Shown here: piece by piece, positions 33,955 to 45,369 of the stretch
How the letters are laid out: each line of letters starts with the position of its first letter
Numbering within the stretch: position 1 is the first letter of the stretch
Assembly: GCA_037176725.1 (NCBI GenBank)
Contig: JAZBRS010000050.1
Coordinates: 19,796,001-19,860,000, forward strand
DNA: 64,000 nucleotides
From: Posidonia oceanica
Lineage: Eukaryota > Streptophyta > Magnoliopsida > Alismatales > Posidoniaceae
Direction of reading: 5' to 3'
The notes under the pieces: generated by a model
What the model saw: only the letters and a program-made list of their open reading frames with translations
Told to the model about the DNA's origin: nothing
Database searches by the model: none
Position numbers and translations under genes: made by a program

Positions 33955-35270
33955 TGTTAGGATCGAGAGGCTACTCTAGAGGGGGGTGAATAGAGTTTTT
34001 AAAGTTTATACAGAATTTTAAACAAGTTTAACAATTCAATGAGTAATATTCAAAATAACAGATCTAAGTTAAGCAATTTGAATATTAACTACAACAAACA
34101 CAGAGGGAGAAGAGAGGCAATGATATATGACACAGTATATATAGTGGTTCAGCCAACCCGGCCTAGTCCACTCCCATATCCCCTCTGGAATTCCCTTAAT
34201 CTTTATTAATGTAAATACACTTACTTGATTAAGACAAACCTCCTCTGCAAAAACCCGCAGAGCTCTTCTCACAACTAGAGAAGTATCCTCCTTGTTTACA
34301 GCAATCTTACAAGTAGTATCTCTTTTTGATCTCCCAATGGAATTTGCACAGAGTATCTCTTTTTGGCTATTTGGGAGTATTCTCACTAATTTGGAGTTTG
34401 AAGCTTAAAAAATGAGTGGCACAAGATGTTATCAGTATTTGTGTGTCTTGGTAGGTCTATGGGAGTCCTATTTATAGATATAACATGATTCAAAGCTGTG
34501 TCTGACGGTTAGCTCAACTTTCACAAACGGCTAGTATAAACGGTATTCCGAAATCAATCGGTCGACCGTAAATCTCCAACGATCGACTAAATCGGTATTC
34601 CATTATGAAATGGTGTTCCGATATTAATCTGAGCTGTAGATTATACTACTGGTGTTCCGGTGGGTTTCGAAGCTTTGGACCCTATTCCAGATTTCGATTT
34701 TCCGATATAAATCAGTTTTTCGATTTGACTCAACGGTCATATTTAAATGATTTTTCTACTGTAGCCCTTATCTAGGAAAACGGTATGCCGGTGGGAATCG
34801 GTTTTCTGTTTTAACTCAACGGTCATATTTAAATGAATTTTCTATTGTAGCCCTTATCCCGAAAAACGGTATACCGGTGAGAATCGGTTTTCCATTTCTG
34901 ACCTAACTTCTAAACCTTAAAGTTTTTCTAAGTGTATTCCTCAGGTTTAGGTATGGGTATTTTCTTAATTGTTTTTGGGATGTTTTGGGAGATCTTTTAC
35001 ATCCTTTCTTAGAGTACAATAATGAAGAAAAAATGCATACAAATTATTATAACATGAATACTATTGTCTTGATCTTTCTTCTTGTCTTTATGTAGTCTCT
35101 GATATAGAATTCTCTTCTGCATTCCATACTTTACTTGATATTCTTCAAATGTTAACTTTCCTCAGATAATCCACCTATCTTAAAATCAACTGAAGAGTAT
35201 ATTCTCAAGTAATATTATGAGTTCCATTTGTTATCATCAAAATTAAATATATCATAGATATTTTTCAACA
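33955..35270 (+). mobile_element. Solo LTR, 1316 bp, inserted in element C
   Basis: Begins TGTTAGGATCGAGAGGCTAC and CTCTAGAGGGGGGTGAATAG, ends TTTTTCAACA. Flanking pentamers are AATCG (33950-33954) and AATCA (35271-35275), a target duplication with one change. Element C sequence resumes on the right (CCTTGGCATCGAAATG), matching element A at 49708. No primer site, polypurine tract or coding interior is present, so it is a solo LTR left by recombination, orientation inferred from TG...CA. It holds an internal 86-bp tandem duplication starting CAACGGTCATATTTAAATGA at 34731 and 34817. Confidence 0.8.
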
Positions 35271-35275
35271 AATCA

Positions 35276-36844
35276 AAGGATCCTTGGCATCGAAATGCGG
35301 AGAATGCAGACAAGACTGACATATTTGCCAACCGAGTAGTTAGGGGTACCAGCCCGATACAGGATGGGTATGTAAGGAGAATGCGATGAGTGCAGGGAAT
35401 ACGCAAGGGAAGCAGGGACATGCGAGGAATGCCGGAAAAGCGAGTAATGCAGGAGAAATGCGATGACCCACTGTGTGGGGGTGCAATGGTCTCAGAGCGG
35501 GCATACAATGTAGCACCACGAAGTGGCAAACGTTGAACAAGCCGGTCATCACAGACCACCCAAAGCGGTGGGCGGCCAAAACTTGAAAAGCACGGAGCCT
35601 CTGAGCGAGGGTTTTGCAAAAATGATGATGCTAGGTTTGAAAAAATGCTCGTCCTTGGCTCCGGCTTTTGAAAACAGGGAGAAGAAGGATTATTATTGCA
35701 ATTGTTATGTTTTTGGTGGTCGGAAACAAAGCAGCTGTTTGGCGAAAAGATGCTTCTGCACGTCCTAATTCAAGAGACTCGCTGATCCTCGAGCAATTCC
35801 ATGTCATGTTGTGGTTGGCGGCTCTCACACTCACTTTTTAGTTCAGGATGAAGCCTCAGCTTTGCAGAGTATAACCTTTGGCTACATGTTGGTAGTAGAA
35901 ACGTTGGATGTAGCCTCCGTCTTAACTCCTTGGGTACCGACTACCGCTTTTGATGCTCTCGGATAATATTTCTTTTCACCTCATGACTGACTGGATTTGC
36001 ATCTGACCTATCAGGGAGGTAGAGTTGTTGCTTGCACGAGGGATTTGAGCGTGCTGCTGTGCTCGGAGGGTGGGGTCAGGCTCTCCTGATGGTGCTTCTC
36101 ATGCAGTTGGCAATGTTGTGCTGCAGTTGGAGGTTGAGGCGGCTTCGATGCTCGTCCAAGTCACTCCTCTCATGGGTGCCTTCTTTCTTCAACTTCTATC
36201 TTCATTTTTCATTTATGCCTAGTATACATATCTTGTCATCTTTTTTTAGCTCACATGCACTCAATTCTTTTAGATATGCATTTTCTTCGCCCTCTTGGGG
36301 TAGCGGTCCCGGTGAAGAGTTAAGAGTTCGACTGTTCGGCGTACACCTTCAGCCTCTGCTGTGTGTACATACAGCCTCTAGCTATGCTCTGCTAGGCTTT
36401 GGTCCTCTCCATGTCTAGTGGACTCTCTAGATGGGATAGATCTTGCTTTTGGAGTTTCGCACTCTGCGAGATTCTCTATTATGCTCTAGGTCTCACTCTA
36501 TGGCCACATGCAATGAAATGACACTACTCGGGTGGGTACTGCCTGAGATGGTTGATGCATGACATCCTCTCGGTGCTACTTGTTTGTCCAAAGCCAGTTT
36601 TTGGATTATACAAATTTTTGTGAGTTTTTGTATATTTTAGAAGGGAACAAACATATTTTTGGGGTTTTTGTTGGTTTTGTAATTTTTATGGGTTTATGCT
36701 TTTTTAAGAAAAAGAAATGGAAATGCATGTTTTTGGGTTTTTTTTTTTGTTTTTTTTGTTGATGCGAGAAAACGCGAAAACAAACAAATGCCGAAAAAAC
36801 AGAAAGACAATGCAGGAAAGGGAAGGAGAGAAGATAAGAGGGAC
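35276..36844. other. Non-coding 3' interior of element C
   Basis: Continuation of C after the solo LTR; related at its left end to element A near 49750. T-rich tracts occur at 36200-36260 and 36640-36770. Frames here have no known homologue. In element A the comparable position holds the DUF7745-like ORF and pol, both absent here. Confidence 0.5.
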
Positions 36845-39364
36845 TTACCTGTTAGCTACCTTAGGATGAAGGTGCTGGGTCCGCTTCGGCGCTACTGGTG
36901 CTGCTGACGCTGCTGGAGCTACTAGTGGGTCTGCTGCAATGGTTGGCGATGCTGCAGAGTCTGCTAATGGTAGTGCTAGGAGCACTAGGGCAGCTAGGGC
37001 TGATGGAAACACAGGTGTGGGTTGTGCTGTCGTCGAGTCTGCAGGCGATGTTGCTGCTGCATCCTCGAGCATCCTCCAGGCGAGCTGGGAAGGGAAAGGG
37101 GAGGATATGGCATCGGTGGAATCAAAAGTATCCACCAGGGCGGAGCTAGACTCAGAAAGGACAGGAATGAGGAAGAAGACCCCCGAGGTTCTGACATCTT
37201 CAGAGCCTACAGGCTCAAGCAAGGAAGGGCCGGTTATGCTAGGGTGTGCCAGTGTGAGTGTAGGTGCAGGTGTCTGTGTAGGTGCTGCCTCCTGCGTGAC
37301 AACGCTGATGACCTTTCGGTCAATCAGGCCTTGAACAATGTCCCACAACGTGACACAGTTATCCATCGAGTGCCCCGTGGCTCGGTGGAAACTGCAGTAC
37401 TGATTCGTGTCTTGCCACCGCGGAGGGGTGTTCGGCGACGGACGAACAGCTGGGAGAGTCAGGAGTGACTCAACCTAGGGAAAGATGACACTCAATGGCT
37501 CGACCAAAGGAGTGTAATCACATTCGGTGCGACGAGGTCGTCTTTGCCTTGGTTGCAGTCCTTGCCGAGCTGGTACGACATGATGCACTGGCTTGACAGT
37601 GGTAGTGTGTGCAGAGCTAGGTGCATAATCTAGCGGAGTAGAGTCTGGCTGACTCGCTGCATTGGCAGGCTCGTCGGGAGAGTCGACGTAGGCGACGGCG
37701 TGCTGCTTGGAGTAGCCGATGGCGAAGTCATTGTCGTTGTTGCTGCTGCGGCAATTGTTGCTGCTAGAAGTATTGGCCTGGCTAGCTAATACAGAAAGCG
37801 TAGGGAAATTCCTACTTCGCAGTGAGCTTTCCACGCGAACGCCAGCTCTAATCAGTGATGCAAAGCTGGTGATTGGTTGAATACAAAGCAAAGCCCCAGC
37901 CACTGGCTGCGCCCCTTTGATCATCATTGCAATAGACTCCTCGTCGGAGAGTCTATCTCTGATCTAAGCGACTAGGGAATGCCAACGACCGACATACTCC
38001 CCGAATGGCTTGTGGGGCCTCTACCGAATGGTGACGAGATCCTTGTGCTTGGGGATCAAGTCGAGATTGAAGGAATACTGCTCGATGAATGCCTGACTGA
38101 GGTCCTTCCAAGTCTGGATTGTGGCCATGTCAAGGGAAGTGAACCATTTGAGCGTAGGACCAATTAGACTCTTCTGGAACAGGCGGATCAGGAGCCTGTC
38201 GTCAACCTGAAGCTGAGAAAGGTCTCCGCAGTACGCCATAAGATGTGAGATGGGGCAGCCTCTACCGTTGTACTTTTCGAATTCCGGGATGCGAAAGTTC
38301 GAAGGGAGTGTGGCCTCTGAGAAGTAGCAGAGGTCCCGGAATTGATAGGACTGGCGGTCCGTACCTTGCACTTGTCGACGTGCTCTTTCTAGATCGCCTA
38401 TCCTGGCGAGGAGGGTGTCTGAAGTCGCTACTGGTGATGTTTGTGCAGTTGAGGCAGGGACAGCATATGTTGTACGGGTCACGCGAGTACGCTCCTCCGG
38501 ATCTACCATCACACCAACTGGTATCACGGCGTAAGGGCCAGCATACCCGTGCAAGGGTAAGAAGTGTTGTGGCATGCATGTTGGGATCTGAATCTGCTGT
38601 TGCATGGTAGATGGATAGGATAGATGTTGTGTTGTGTAAGGTGCAGTGCGTGGGAACAGTAGCTATTGCACCGGTACGATCCTGGGCAACGGACCCAGGG
38701 GACGCTGCGCTCCTGCCAATCCAGGAGACTAGCCATCAGGTGATGGAGTTGCATGCAGTGCATAGTGTTGTGCAAATGCAGGAGGCAAAAAAGGTGCCCG
38801 TATCGTCGAAGCTGTGAAAAGCTGGGACGATGGTGATGGCGAAAGTGTAGTGTGATAAGCCTGTAGAGCTATAGAGGACTGCACCGGAACCTTAGGGGTC
38901 AGAAGGAAAGGGACGAGTGAGGTCGGATCGAGAGCAAAAGTCATGCCCTACAGCCTCTGGGCTAAAGCCATCAGATATTGTGCTTGCGAGGAAGGGGACT
39001 TGTCGACCGACGGGCCGGGATGCAAAGGAACGGCCGTTAAAGGGGGCACGAAAGCATAAGAGCCAAAAGGGAGAGATCCTATGACAGAGACAGCCGTAGA
39101 TGACTGAATTCCTGAGATGGGAAGGCCCTGGGAAGGAACAAGGGGCGACGTCCTTGGAGCTTGAGTGGCAGCCACCGCGGTTGACTCGGTGACAAGCTCC
39201 AGACCGACTTGGGTCTGCCCTTGTTCCAGATAAAGGGGCTGGAAAGTCTCCTGCGCTAGAGGAGGCGTAGAGACAACCGAAGTCAAAGTGAGGGAAGGAG
39301 GGACCGAAAGCGGGATCTCCTCCGATGCCGAAGAGGAAAAAGGCTTGCTCGTTTGCTGGGCCAT
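36845..39364 (-). pseudogene. Element C gag, frame-broken
   Basis: The minus-strand start ATG at 39364 gives MAQQTSKPFSSSASEEIPLS, parallel to MAQYVSEPLFTPVTEG of element A. A conserved SQAQYLMALAQRLQGM-like segment lies near 38980. The capsid core is at 38605-38021 (YQFRDLCYFSEATLPSNFRI, NGRGCPISHLMAYCGDLSQL, LIRLFQKSLIGPTLKWFTSL), clearly homologous to A. Further pieces follow at 37927-37475 and 37366-36845, the latter starting in the degenerate knuckle (MDNCVTLWDIVQGLIDRK) and ending with an Ala/Pro/Ser-rich tail. At least three stops or frame changes break it. Gag packages element RNA; this copy can serve only as template. Confidence 0.85.
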
Positions 39365-40132
39365 AGCGGACCACGAGTGGGTGCGAAATGGACTGCGGCT
39401 GAGAGCTAAAGGACAAGACTTAAGACGAGCTATTGTCGGAGGTGACAGATAGCTCAAAGACAAGAAGGAGGGACGCTCAAGCACCTAGCTGAGAGATCTG
39501 CACCTACCTGTACCAGCAAAAACAACAAAGGCGTCAGATCATGGACGCAAAGTAAGTTGTTACGGTGGCATGAATGGCATACATGCAAATGAATGTCCTA
39601 ATATGTCTTCTCTCACCATACATGTCCTGAGTAGGCTGTCTACCCGGACTCGCTCATGGGTATGGGTTATAGACTCATGGTAGAAAGTAGGTGCGTATTT
39701 CCAATCCCCGCCAAAGCTAGGGCTAGAAACAAGTGGTGCGTTAGGAGCCTCAACCCTGCCAAAGCATGGGTTGTACCCTCTACTAACACCGACAGGACCC
39801 CGGACAAGTGGGACAGACCGACCAACTCACCCCCACGCCAAAGCTATGGAACAAGAGATCAGAACTGCCCTTTGCAGACTGATGGGTGGACTCAGAGGAG
39901 AGAATGCATGTTTTCTAAGATGCACACAATCATGCAAGAATGCTTTTAAAGTATTTTACTTGCATTTTATTAAGCCAAAGGGAATAAATGTGAATGTATG
40001 GCTCTAGTTTTGCGTAGGATACATTCTTTTTTGCCATTTCATATTTTTAAAAACCATAGGGGAAGCAATCATGTGTCTAACTGTTCCTAGGATTAATGCA
40101 AAAAGGGAAAGAAAACACCCAAATATGGCATG
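39365..40132 (-). other. Leader of element C, cut by element B
   Basis: Non-coding leader between the lost primer site and gag, alignable by eye with 61683-62470 of element A (TGGCATGAATG, CCTAGTAGG-type words, ACCCTGCCAAAGCATGGG). It stops abruptly at 40132 where the LTR of B starts; the last five bases are GCATG. Confidence 0.75.
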
Positions 40133-43100
40133 TGTAGACACCCCATTTTGAACCAAAGCCCTAATCCCCATTTTTAATCTCCTTTTTTCAAACCCTAATC
40201 CCTATTCCTAATTCCCCATTTATTCCCAAACCCATGCAAACCCTAAATTCCCCCATTTCCACCTCAAGCCCATGGCTCAAACCATTTATCAACCCATTTT
40301 CACATCACAGCCCATGCACTGCAGCCCACTGCCTTAACCCAACCCACTGTCCCTTATTTTCTCTTTTATTTTCCTTCACCACACTGCAAAAGCCTGCAGC
40401 CCACAGCCCTCCTTATTTCTTTCCCTTTCTTATTCTTTTCTTCTCAGCCCATTGATCCGGGCCCAATTCACATTTCATTTTATTTTTCTCTTCTTCAACC
40501 TCCAGAAGCACGATCTCTTCACACCTTCCTCACCATCAGAGCACTCATATTTGGCAGCTGCACAGCCCATGACTCTGCAGATTCCCTCCACCTCAACCTC
40601 CTGTCGTTACTCCCTCCTTGGCCGTCGATGTGGATCTGAGATCCACACCAACGGCATCCTTTCCTCCTCCATCTCAATAAAATAGTGGTTCACCACCTCC
40701 TTCATCCTGCTGGCGATTCCATTCCTTCAACCCCCTGGACAATTGGCTGGCTTCCCGACATTGCTCCCATTGCACCTCCTTGCTTCACCACTTCTCCAGG
40801 CATTCACAACACAAGAGCAAGCCCGATTCACAGCAGCAGCCCCTCACAGCAACCCATTTCTTTCCTCCCAGCAGCAACTGCATCCCATCTTCTCTACAAA
40901 AGCACAACAGCTCCACGCTCCTTCACAACTCCTCCCCACCTTAAACCAGCATCCACAAACCCACCTGAGGAGGCCAAACCCCTGAGAGAGCCATAGAGAG
41001 AAAATAAGAGGAAAATAGCCTTTGAGACGTATTTCTTCAATCCGAGCACAGAGAGGGAGAGTGGACAATCCACCGGCTCTCAGACCTTCTCTGCAACTCC
41101 GTCGACTCGCTCCGATCGCGCTAGAAGCCCTCCAGCACCGCCAGTGCCTCCTCTGCTCGCAGCACCTCTACCGCACCCATCCGAGGTCGACAGACCTCTC
41201 CGAGCGCTCACACAGGTAATGGACTTGCCCATTAGCTTCGTTAGGGTCCTCTCTTGTTTCCTGGCCTCCTTTTTGTACGTATCGTGCCCTGTGCCCCATT
41301 TCACCTCGCCGAACTCTACCTTCTTCCCCGGCGACGTCCACCAGCCGCGATCGAGCTCCGCCGCACCAGACGCTCCCCTCGCCTCCAAATCGCCTCTCCA
41401 GACCTCCAGAAGCTCGGCCATGCACCGAGCGAGCCTCGCCGACTCCAGCAGCTCCTCCTCCGCCGCAGCCATACCTGCAACTGCCCACCGAGGTCGACAG
41501 AGCACTCCAGACGCTGCCGCGCTCCGCTCACGCCTCCCACGCCTCCAGACAGACCGCCTCCAGCCTCCTGACGCCTCCGCCTGGCCGGAAGCCCGCCACA
41601 TCGCCGCCGCTCCCCCTTCTTCCCCAGCGCAGTTCTGCAGTGTCGGGTGACACTATAGAACTGTAGCTGCTTAAGTTTTAATTCATTATTTGCTGCATTG
41701 AAATAAAGTCCAGCTATTTACTTTCTTTGCATTTAGGTCCTGATTTGATTTTGATTTCATTTAAATCATATTTAGAATCATATTGCATTGCATTTTAATC
41801 CAGCATCTTACTTTAATTGCATTTAAGTCCACTATGCATTCATTTAAATGCATTTTGAAACTATATTGCATTGCATAAAAGCCCAGTGGCTTACTTTAAT
41901 TGCATTTAAGTCTACTGTGCATTCATTCATTCATTTAAATGTATTTTGAAACTATATTACATTGCAGAAAAGCCCTGTTAGTTAGTTTATTTGCATTTTA
42001 GTCCAGCTGCATACATTCATTCATTTAAATGAACATTTAAACCATACTGCATTATTGTAAAGTCCTATACTTTATTATATTTGCATATAAGTCCAGCTGC
42101 ATACATTCATTCATTTAAATGAACATTTAAACCATATTGCATTGCTGTTAGGTCCTACAGGTTTATATATTTGCATATAAGTCCTATTGCATGCATTCAT
42201 TCATTTAAATCACATTTAAACTATATTGCATTTATGCTTGCATTGTATTTAAGTCCTGCATTATAGTTTTACTGCATATAGGTCCTGTAGTTAAATACAT
42301 ATCATTCATGCCACATTGCATTTAGGTCCTGCAAGTTAATATCATTACATATAGGTCCAATCATTGCATGCATGACACTTTAGCCACATTGCATTTAGGT
42401 CCAGCAGCTTAGTTTTATTGCATTTAAGTCTAAAACCTAAACCATTGCATACATATCACTTTGTGGGTATTTTGCATGTTGCCCCCTACATTTTGCCATC
42501 TTGTATACAAACCCTTACATTTTGCCATATTGTATATAGACCCCTACATTTTGGTCATATTGCATTTAGACCCTACACTTGGCCCCTATTGCATCAGTGA
42601 GCCATTGCATCTCATTCATTGCATCATAACTTGCATTACATGCATTGTTTTCCCGATCAGTCTTCTCGAGCATACAGATTAGGCTTTATCGGTCGATTTC
42701 CCCTTTGCTTGCTGCATCCTTGCATTGTATGGCTTTCCGTCGATGTTTTGTTTTCCCCTTGCATGCCACATCCTTGCATTGAATGGTTTTCCTCCGACAT
42801 TTTGTATCCCGCCTGCATTGCATATAGGGCGAAGATGATTACTGTTTAGAGTTCTTACGAACCAGGGCCCGTCCCGTTCGGAACCCTGACAGCGCAGCTA
42901 AGCACAGAGATTACATGTTTTGTTTTCCCTCATGCATCTTGGCATTTAAGCATACTAAAGCATTCATGGCATAGCATAGCATTCATTTCACACATGTGAG
43001 CGAGATTAGGCTAGAAAGACCGCTCCTCGGGCGCATGGGGGTGCTTAACACCTTCCGCATGCGTAACAGGAGTCCTTACCCTTTCTCTGGGCCCACAAGG

Positions 43101-43374
43101 ACCATTGTGTCTACATCCACTGGCACGAGTCATTTACTTCAGCATGACGTTGCATCCTTTGCATGTTTTCATGCTTTCCTCAGTTTTCCTCATCTCCTGA
43201 CAATAGACTAGGTGGCGACTCCCTTTTGCTTTATCTTTGTTTTTCCGCGCTTCATCGGTGTTTTCGAGTCGAGTTTCCTTCCTCGGATCCACTCGCTAAT
43301 AGCGGCCTTTCGTCGGTTAGTGCACGTGAACTTTGGCAGTGTGCATGGACGTGCCGATGAACAGGGTTGCTACA
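40133..43374 (+). repeat. 5' LTR of element B
   Basis: Pyrimidine-rich first 900 bp, a GC-rich part at 41030-41640 with overlapping spurious frames on both strands, then an AT-rich repeat array (41690-42600) and a terminal part with the shared module at 43010-43075. A primer-site-like TGGCGACTC lies at 43213-43221. Confidence 0.8.
41690..42600 (+). repeat. TGCATTTAGGTCC-type degenerate array in the LTR of B
   Basis: More than fifteen words of the form TTGCATTTAGGTCC or TTGCATATAAGTCC recur every 30-70 bp, alternating with CATTCATTCATTTAAATG and ATATTGCATTGCA stretches. Larger units of about 110-120 bp can be seen at 41800-42180. Toward 42450-42600 the word becomes CCCTACATTTTGCCAT. No coding frame spans it. 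Confidence 0.85.
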
Positions 43375-43375
43375 G

Positions 43376-43393
43376 TGGCGACTCTGCTGGGGA
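43376..43393 (+). promoter_or_regulatory. Primer-binding site of element B
   Basis: TGGCGACTCTGCTGGGGA, one base after the LTR end. Primer sites of this form, complementary to tRNA-Arg, are characteristic of Tat/Ogre gypsy elements; the tRNA match itself was not computed. Confidence 0.85.
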
Positions 43394-44239
43394 ATCTAGA
43401 CTCCAGCTTTCGTTTGGCTTTCTCGCTTGCTTGGTTTTGCATTTTGCTTGCCTTTATGCTTATGCTTGCTTAATTATTGATTAATTGCCATGCTTACTTG
43501 TCTTCCGAAGTGGTGAATGCTTACTTGCACACTTATGCCATGCCACCTGTAGTAATCCTGGTATTCAGATCGTCCATGCACACTGCCAAAACTCGCGTGC
43601 ACCGATCAGAATCAGGCTCACTATAAGCGGCTATGTCCGAGAAGGAAGGCTCAACTTGAAAACACTTGAAACAGAGGAGAAAATATAAGAAAAGGAGAAG
43701 ATAAGACAATTCAGAGTCGCCACCGTGTCTATTATCGAGAGACAAGGAAAACCAGGGAAATGCGTGGATTAATACGCAAAACCAAGCAAAGGGTGCAATG
43801 CGAAGCAATGCAAAGGAAAACAAATGCAAATGAATGCAAATGATATGACTCATGCCTAGAATAAGAGCAATATGGTCATTGCAGGCCAAAAGACTGGGTA
43901 AGGACTCCTGTTACGTGCGGGGAAGGTGTTAGGCACCCCCGACACGTCCGAGAATCGGTCTTTCTAGGCTTACGCTCGCATACGCAGGGAAATGCAGGTT
44001 TGAATGCCTAAGTACCAATGAATGCCTATATGAATGCTCATAGGTGTGCTCTAAGTGGTGGGATGCAATGCAGGGAAGTAAACGTGCAGTCTAAGCGCTC
44101 AGCAACGCTGTCTGTGTTCCAAACCGGTCGAAACCTAGCTCGTGAGAACTCCAGGCAGTAAGCATCACTGTCTTATATGCAAATGCAAGCGGAAAAGCAA
44201 AACGGCGGTAAAACCAAGTAACGCGAGCGACATGCAAAA

Positions 44240-44625
44240 GAAAACAGCATAAAATACGCAAAGCGATGCGAGAAACAGAAGCGGCACGCGAAACGGTGCA
44301 AGAAAACAAGATCGGCACGCAAAACAGTGCGAGAAAACAAAGCAGCACGCGAAACAGTGCAGAAAACAAAGCCAGCAGGCAAAACGGTGTAAGAAACAGA
44401 AGCAGCACGCGAAACAGTGCAAGAAAGCAAAGCGGACACGCAAAGCGGACACGCAAAACGGTGCCAAAGACAGAGCGGGCACGCAAAATGGTGCCAAAAG
44501 GAAAGCGGGCACACAAAACGGTGCCAAAACAAAGCGAGTACGCAAAACGGTGCCAAAAGGAAAGCGGACACGTAAAACGGTGCCAAAACGAAGCGGGCAC
44601 GTAAAACGGTGCCAAAGCAGGCGAA
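44240..44625 (+). repeat. About 30-bp tandem array ACGCAAAACGGTGCCAAA-type, LTR of A
   Basis: About thirteen units built on CACGCGAAAC-GTGC-AGAAAC-AAAGC. The left part has GTGCAAGAAA, the right part GTGCCAAAAGGAAAGCGG. The matching array in the other LTR begins near 63730. On the minus strand it reads as repeated FGTVLRVR-like peptides, which are by-products of the repeat. Confidence 0.9.
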
Positions 44626-45369
44626 ATAAAACATTGATAAAGCCATGCGGATACAGATGCAAAGGGAAAGAGCAGGAGAAGCAAAGGAGAGCAAACAGCG
44701 TAAGTGTGAGAACGAACGTTGTTTAAGGACCACGCAATGTAGGTGCGAAGACCTACAAAAGGAAATGAAGCAAATGGAGGGATTACCACTGTCCTGCGAC
44801 TGTTTCCCACCCAAGTGTCCCACGATATGTCTTGCACGCTGCCAAAAGCTCGCGATGCGATCAGATCGTGGAAAAGGGAGAAGAAAGTCGCAATTAGTGG
44901 TGAATCCAGGGGAAATACAACACAAGGCACTGAGAGTACGCGAAAAGAGGAGACAGAGTTGATAGATAGGAAGAGGGAGTCCTAATCTACATGCTTGAGG
45001 AAACATAATGCAAAAACCATGCATGCAATGCAAATGATGTGCAAATGAATGCTGTACAGGGGTTCAAAAGGACTTACCTTGGAAATCTGAAGCCTGATCT
45101 GAGAAATGCTTGGTCCATGTGAAAGAGCACTCCACCGGGGTTGTCCAGGTAGCTTGTTTGAGAAGATCCGGCGGCCCGATTAGAAGATATGCTGGCTTCA
45201 AGGCAGAGGGGCCAGAACAGGGGAGAAAAGTGGATCTAAGTGTAAAGGAGGTCCTAGGGGTGTGCAAGACAGGTCCTCCCATGTAAATGGGAGCTAAGTA
45301 TGCTTAAGTGTGCGCAAAAATGCCAAATGTAAAGATGCATGGGTGCAAATGCATGTAGGAATGCAAGAA

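Larger units (their letters stand above)
29652..40132 (-). mobile_element. Element C: Tat/Ogre-like gypsy derivative, gag only
   Basis: Minus-strand element. Its 3' LTR is 29652-32356 (2705 bp), with TGTAGACATCCCGATTTTG at the LTR start and GGTTACA at the end. A polypurine tract (GGGAGGGGCATC) abuts it. The interior has minisatellites, a solo LTR inserted at 33955, a broken gag (36845-39364) and a leader like that of element A. No protease, RT, RNase H or integrase lies between gag and the 3' LTR, where A has about 9 kb of pol. At 40133 element B interrupts the leader; the 5' LTR must lie beyond the window. The left flanking pentamer is GGTTC. It would have needed pol from a relative such as A. 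Confidence 0.8.
40133..43547 (+). mobile_element. Element B: Tat/Ogre-like gypsy, 5' LTR plus start of interior
   Basis: Plus-strand element starting TGTAGACACCCCATTTTG at 40133. The LTR ends GGTTGCTACA at 43374 (3242 bp) and is followed by the primer site and 154 bp of leader resembling the same part of element A (CTAGACTCCAGCTTTCG versus AGACAGACTCCGGCTTTCG). It is cut at 43548 by element A. The rest of B should resume beyond the right edge of the window. Confidence 0.82.

Noticed and set aside
33390..33980. Overlapping frames in tandemly duplicated part of element C
   Set aside because: The frames follow 50-bp and 204-bp duplications and match no protein family.
41080..41650. Arg/Ala/Ser-rich frames of about 170 codons on both strands
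   Set aside because: A GC-rich block of the LTR of B with no family signature; the openness comes from composition.
44091..45033. Overlapping frames of 165-286 codons on the minus strand with FGTVLR-type repeats
   Set aside because: They lie inside the 3' LTR of element A; the peptide repeats mirror the 30-bp DNA array, and the other LTR gives the same.
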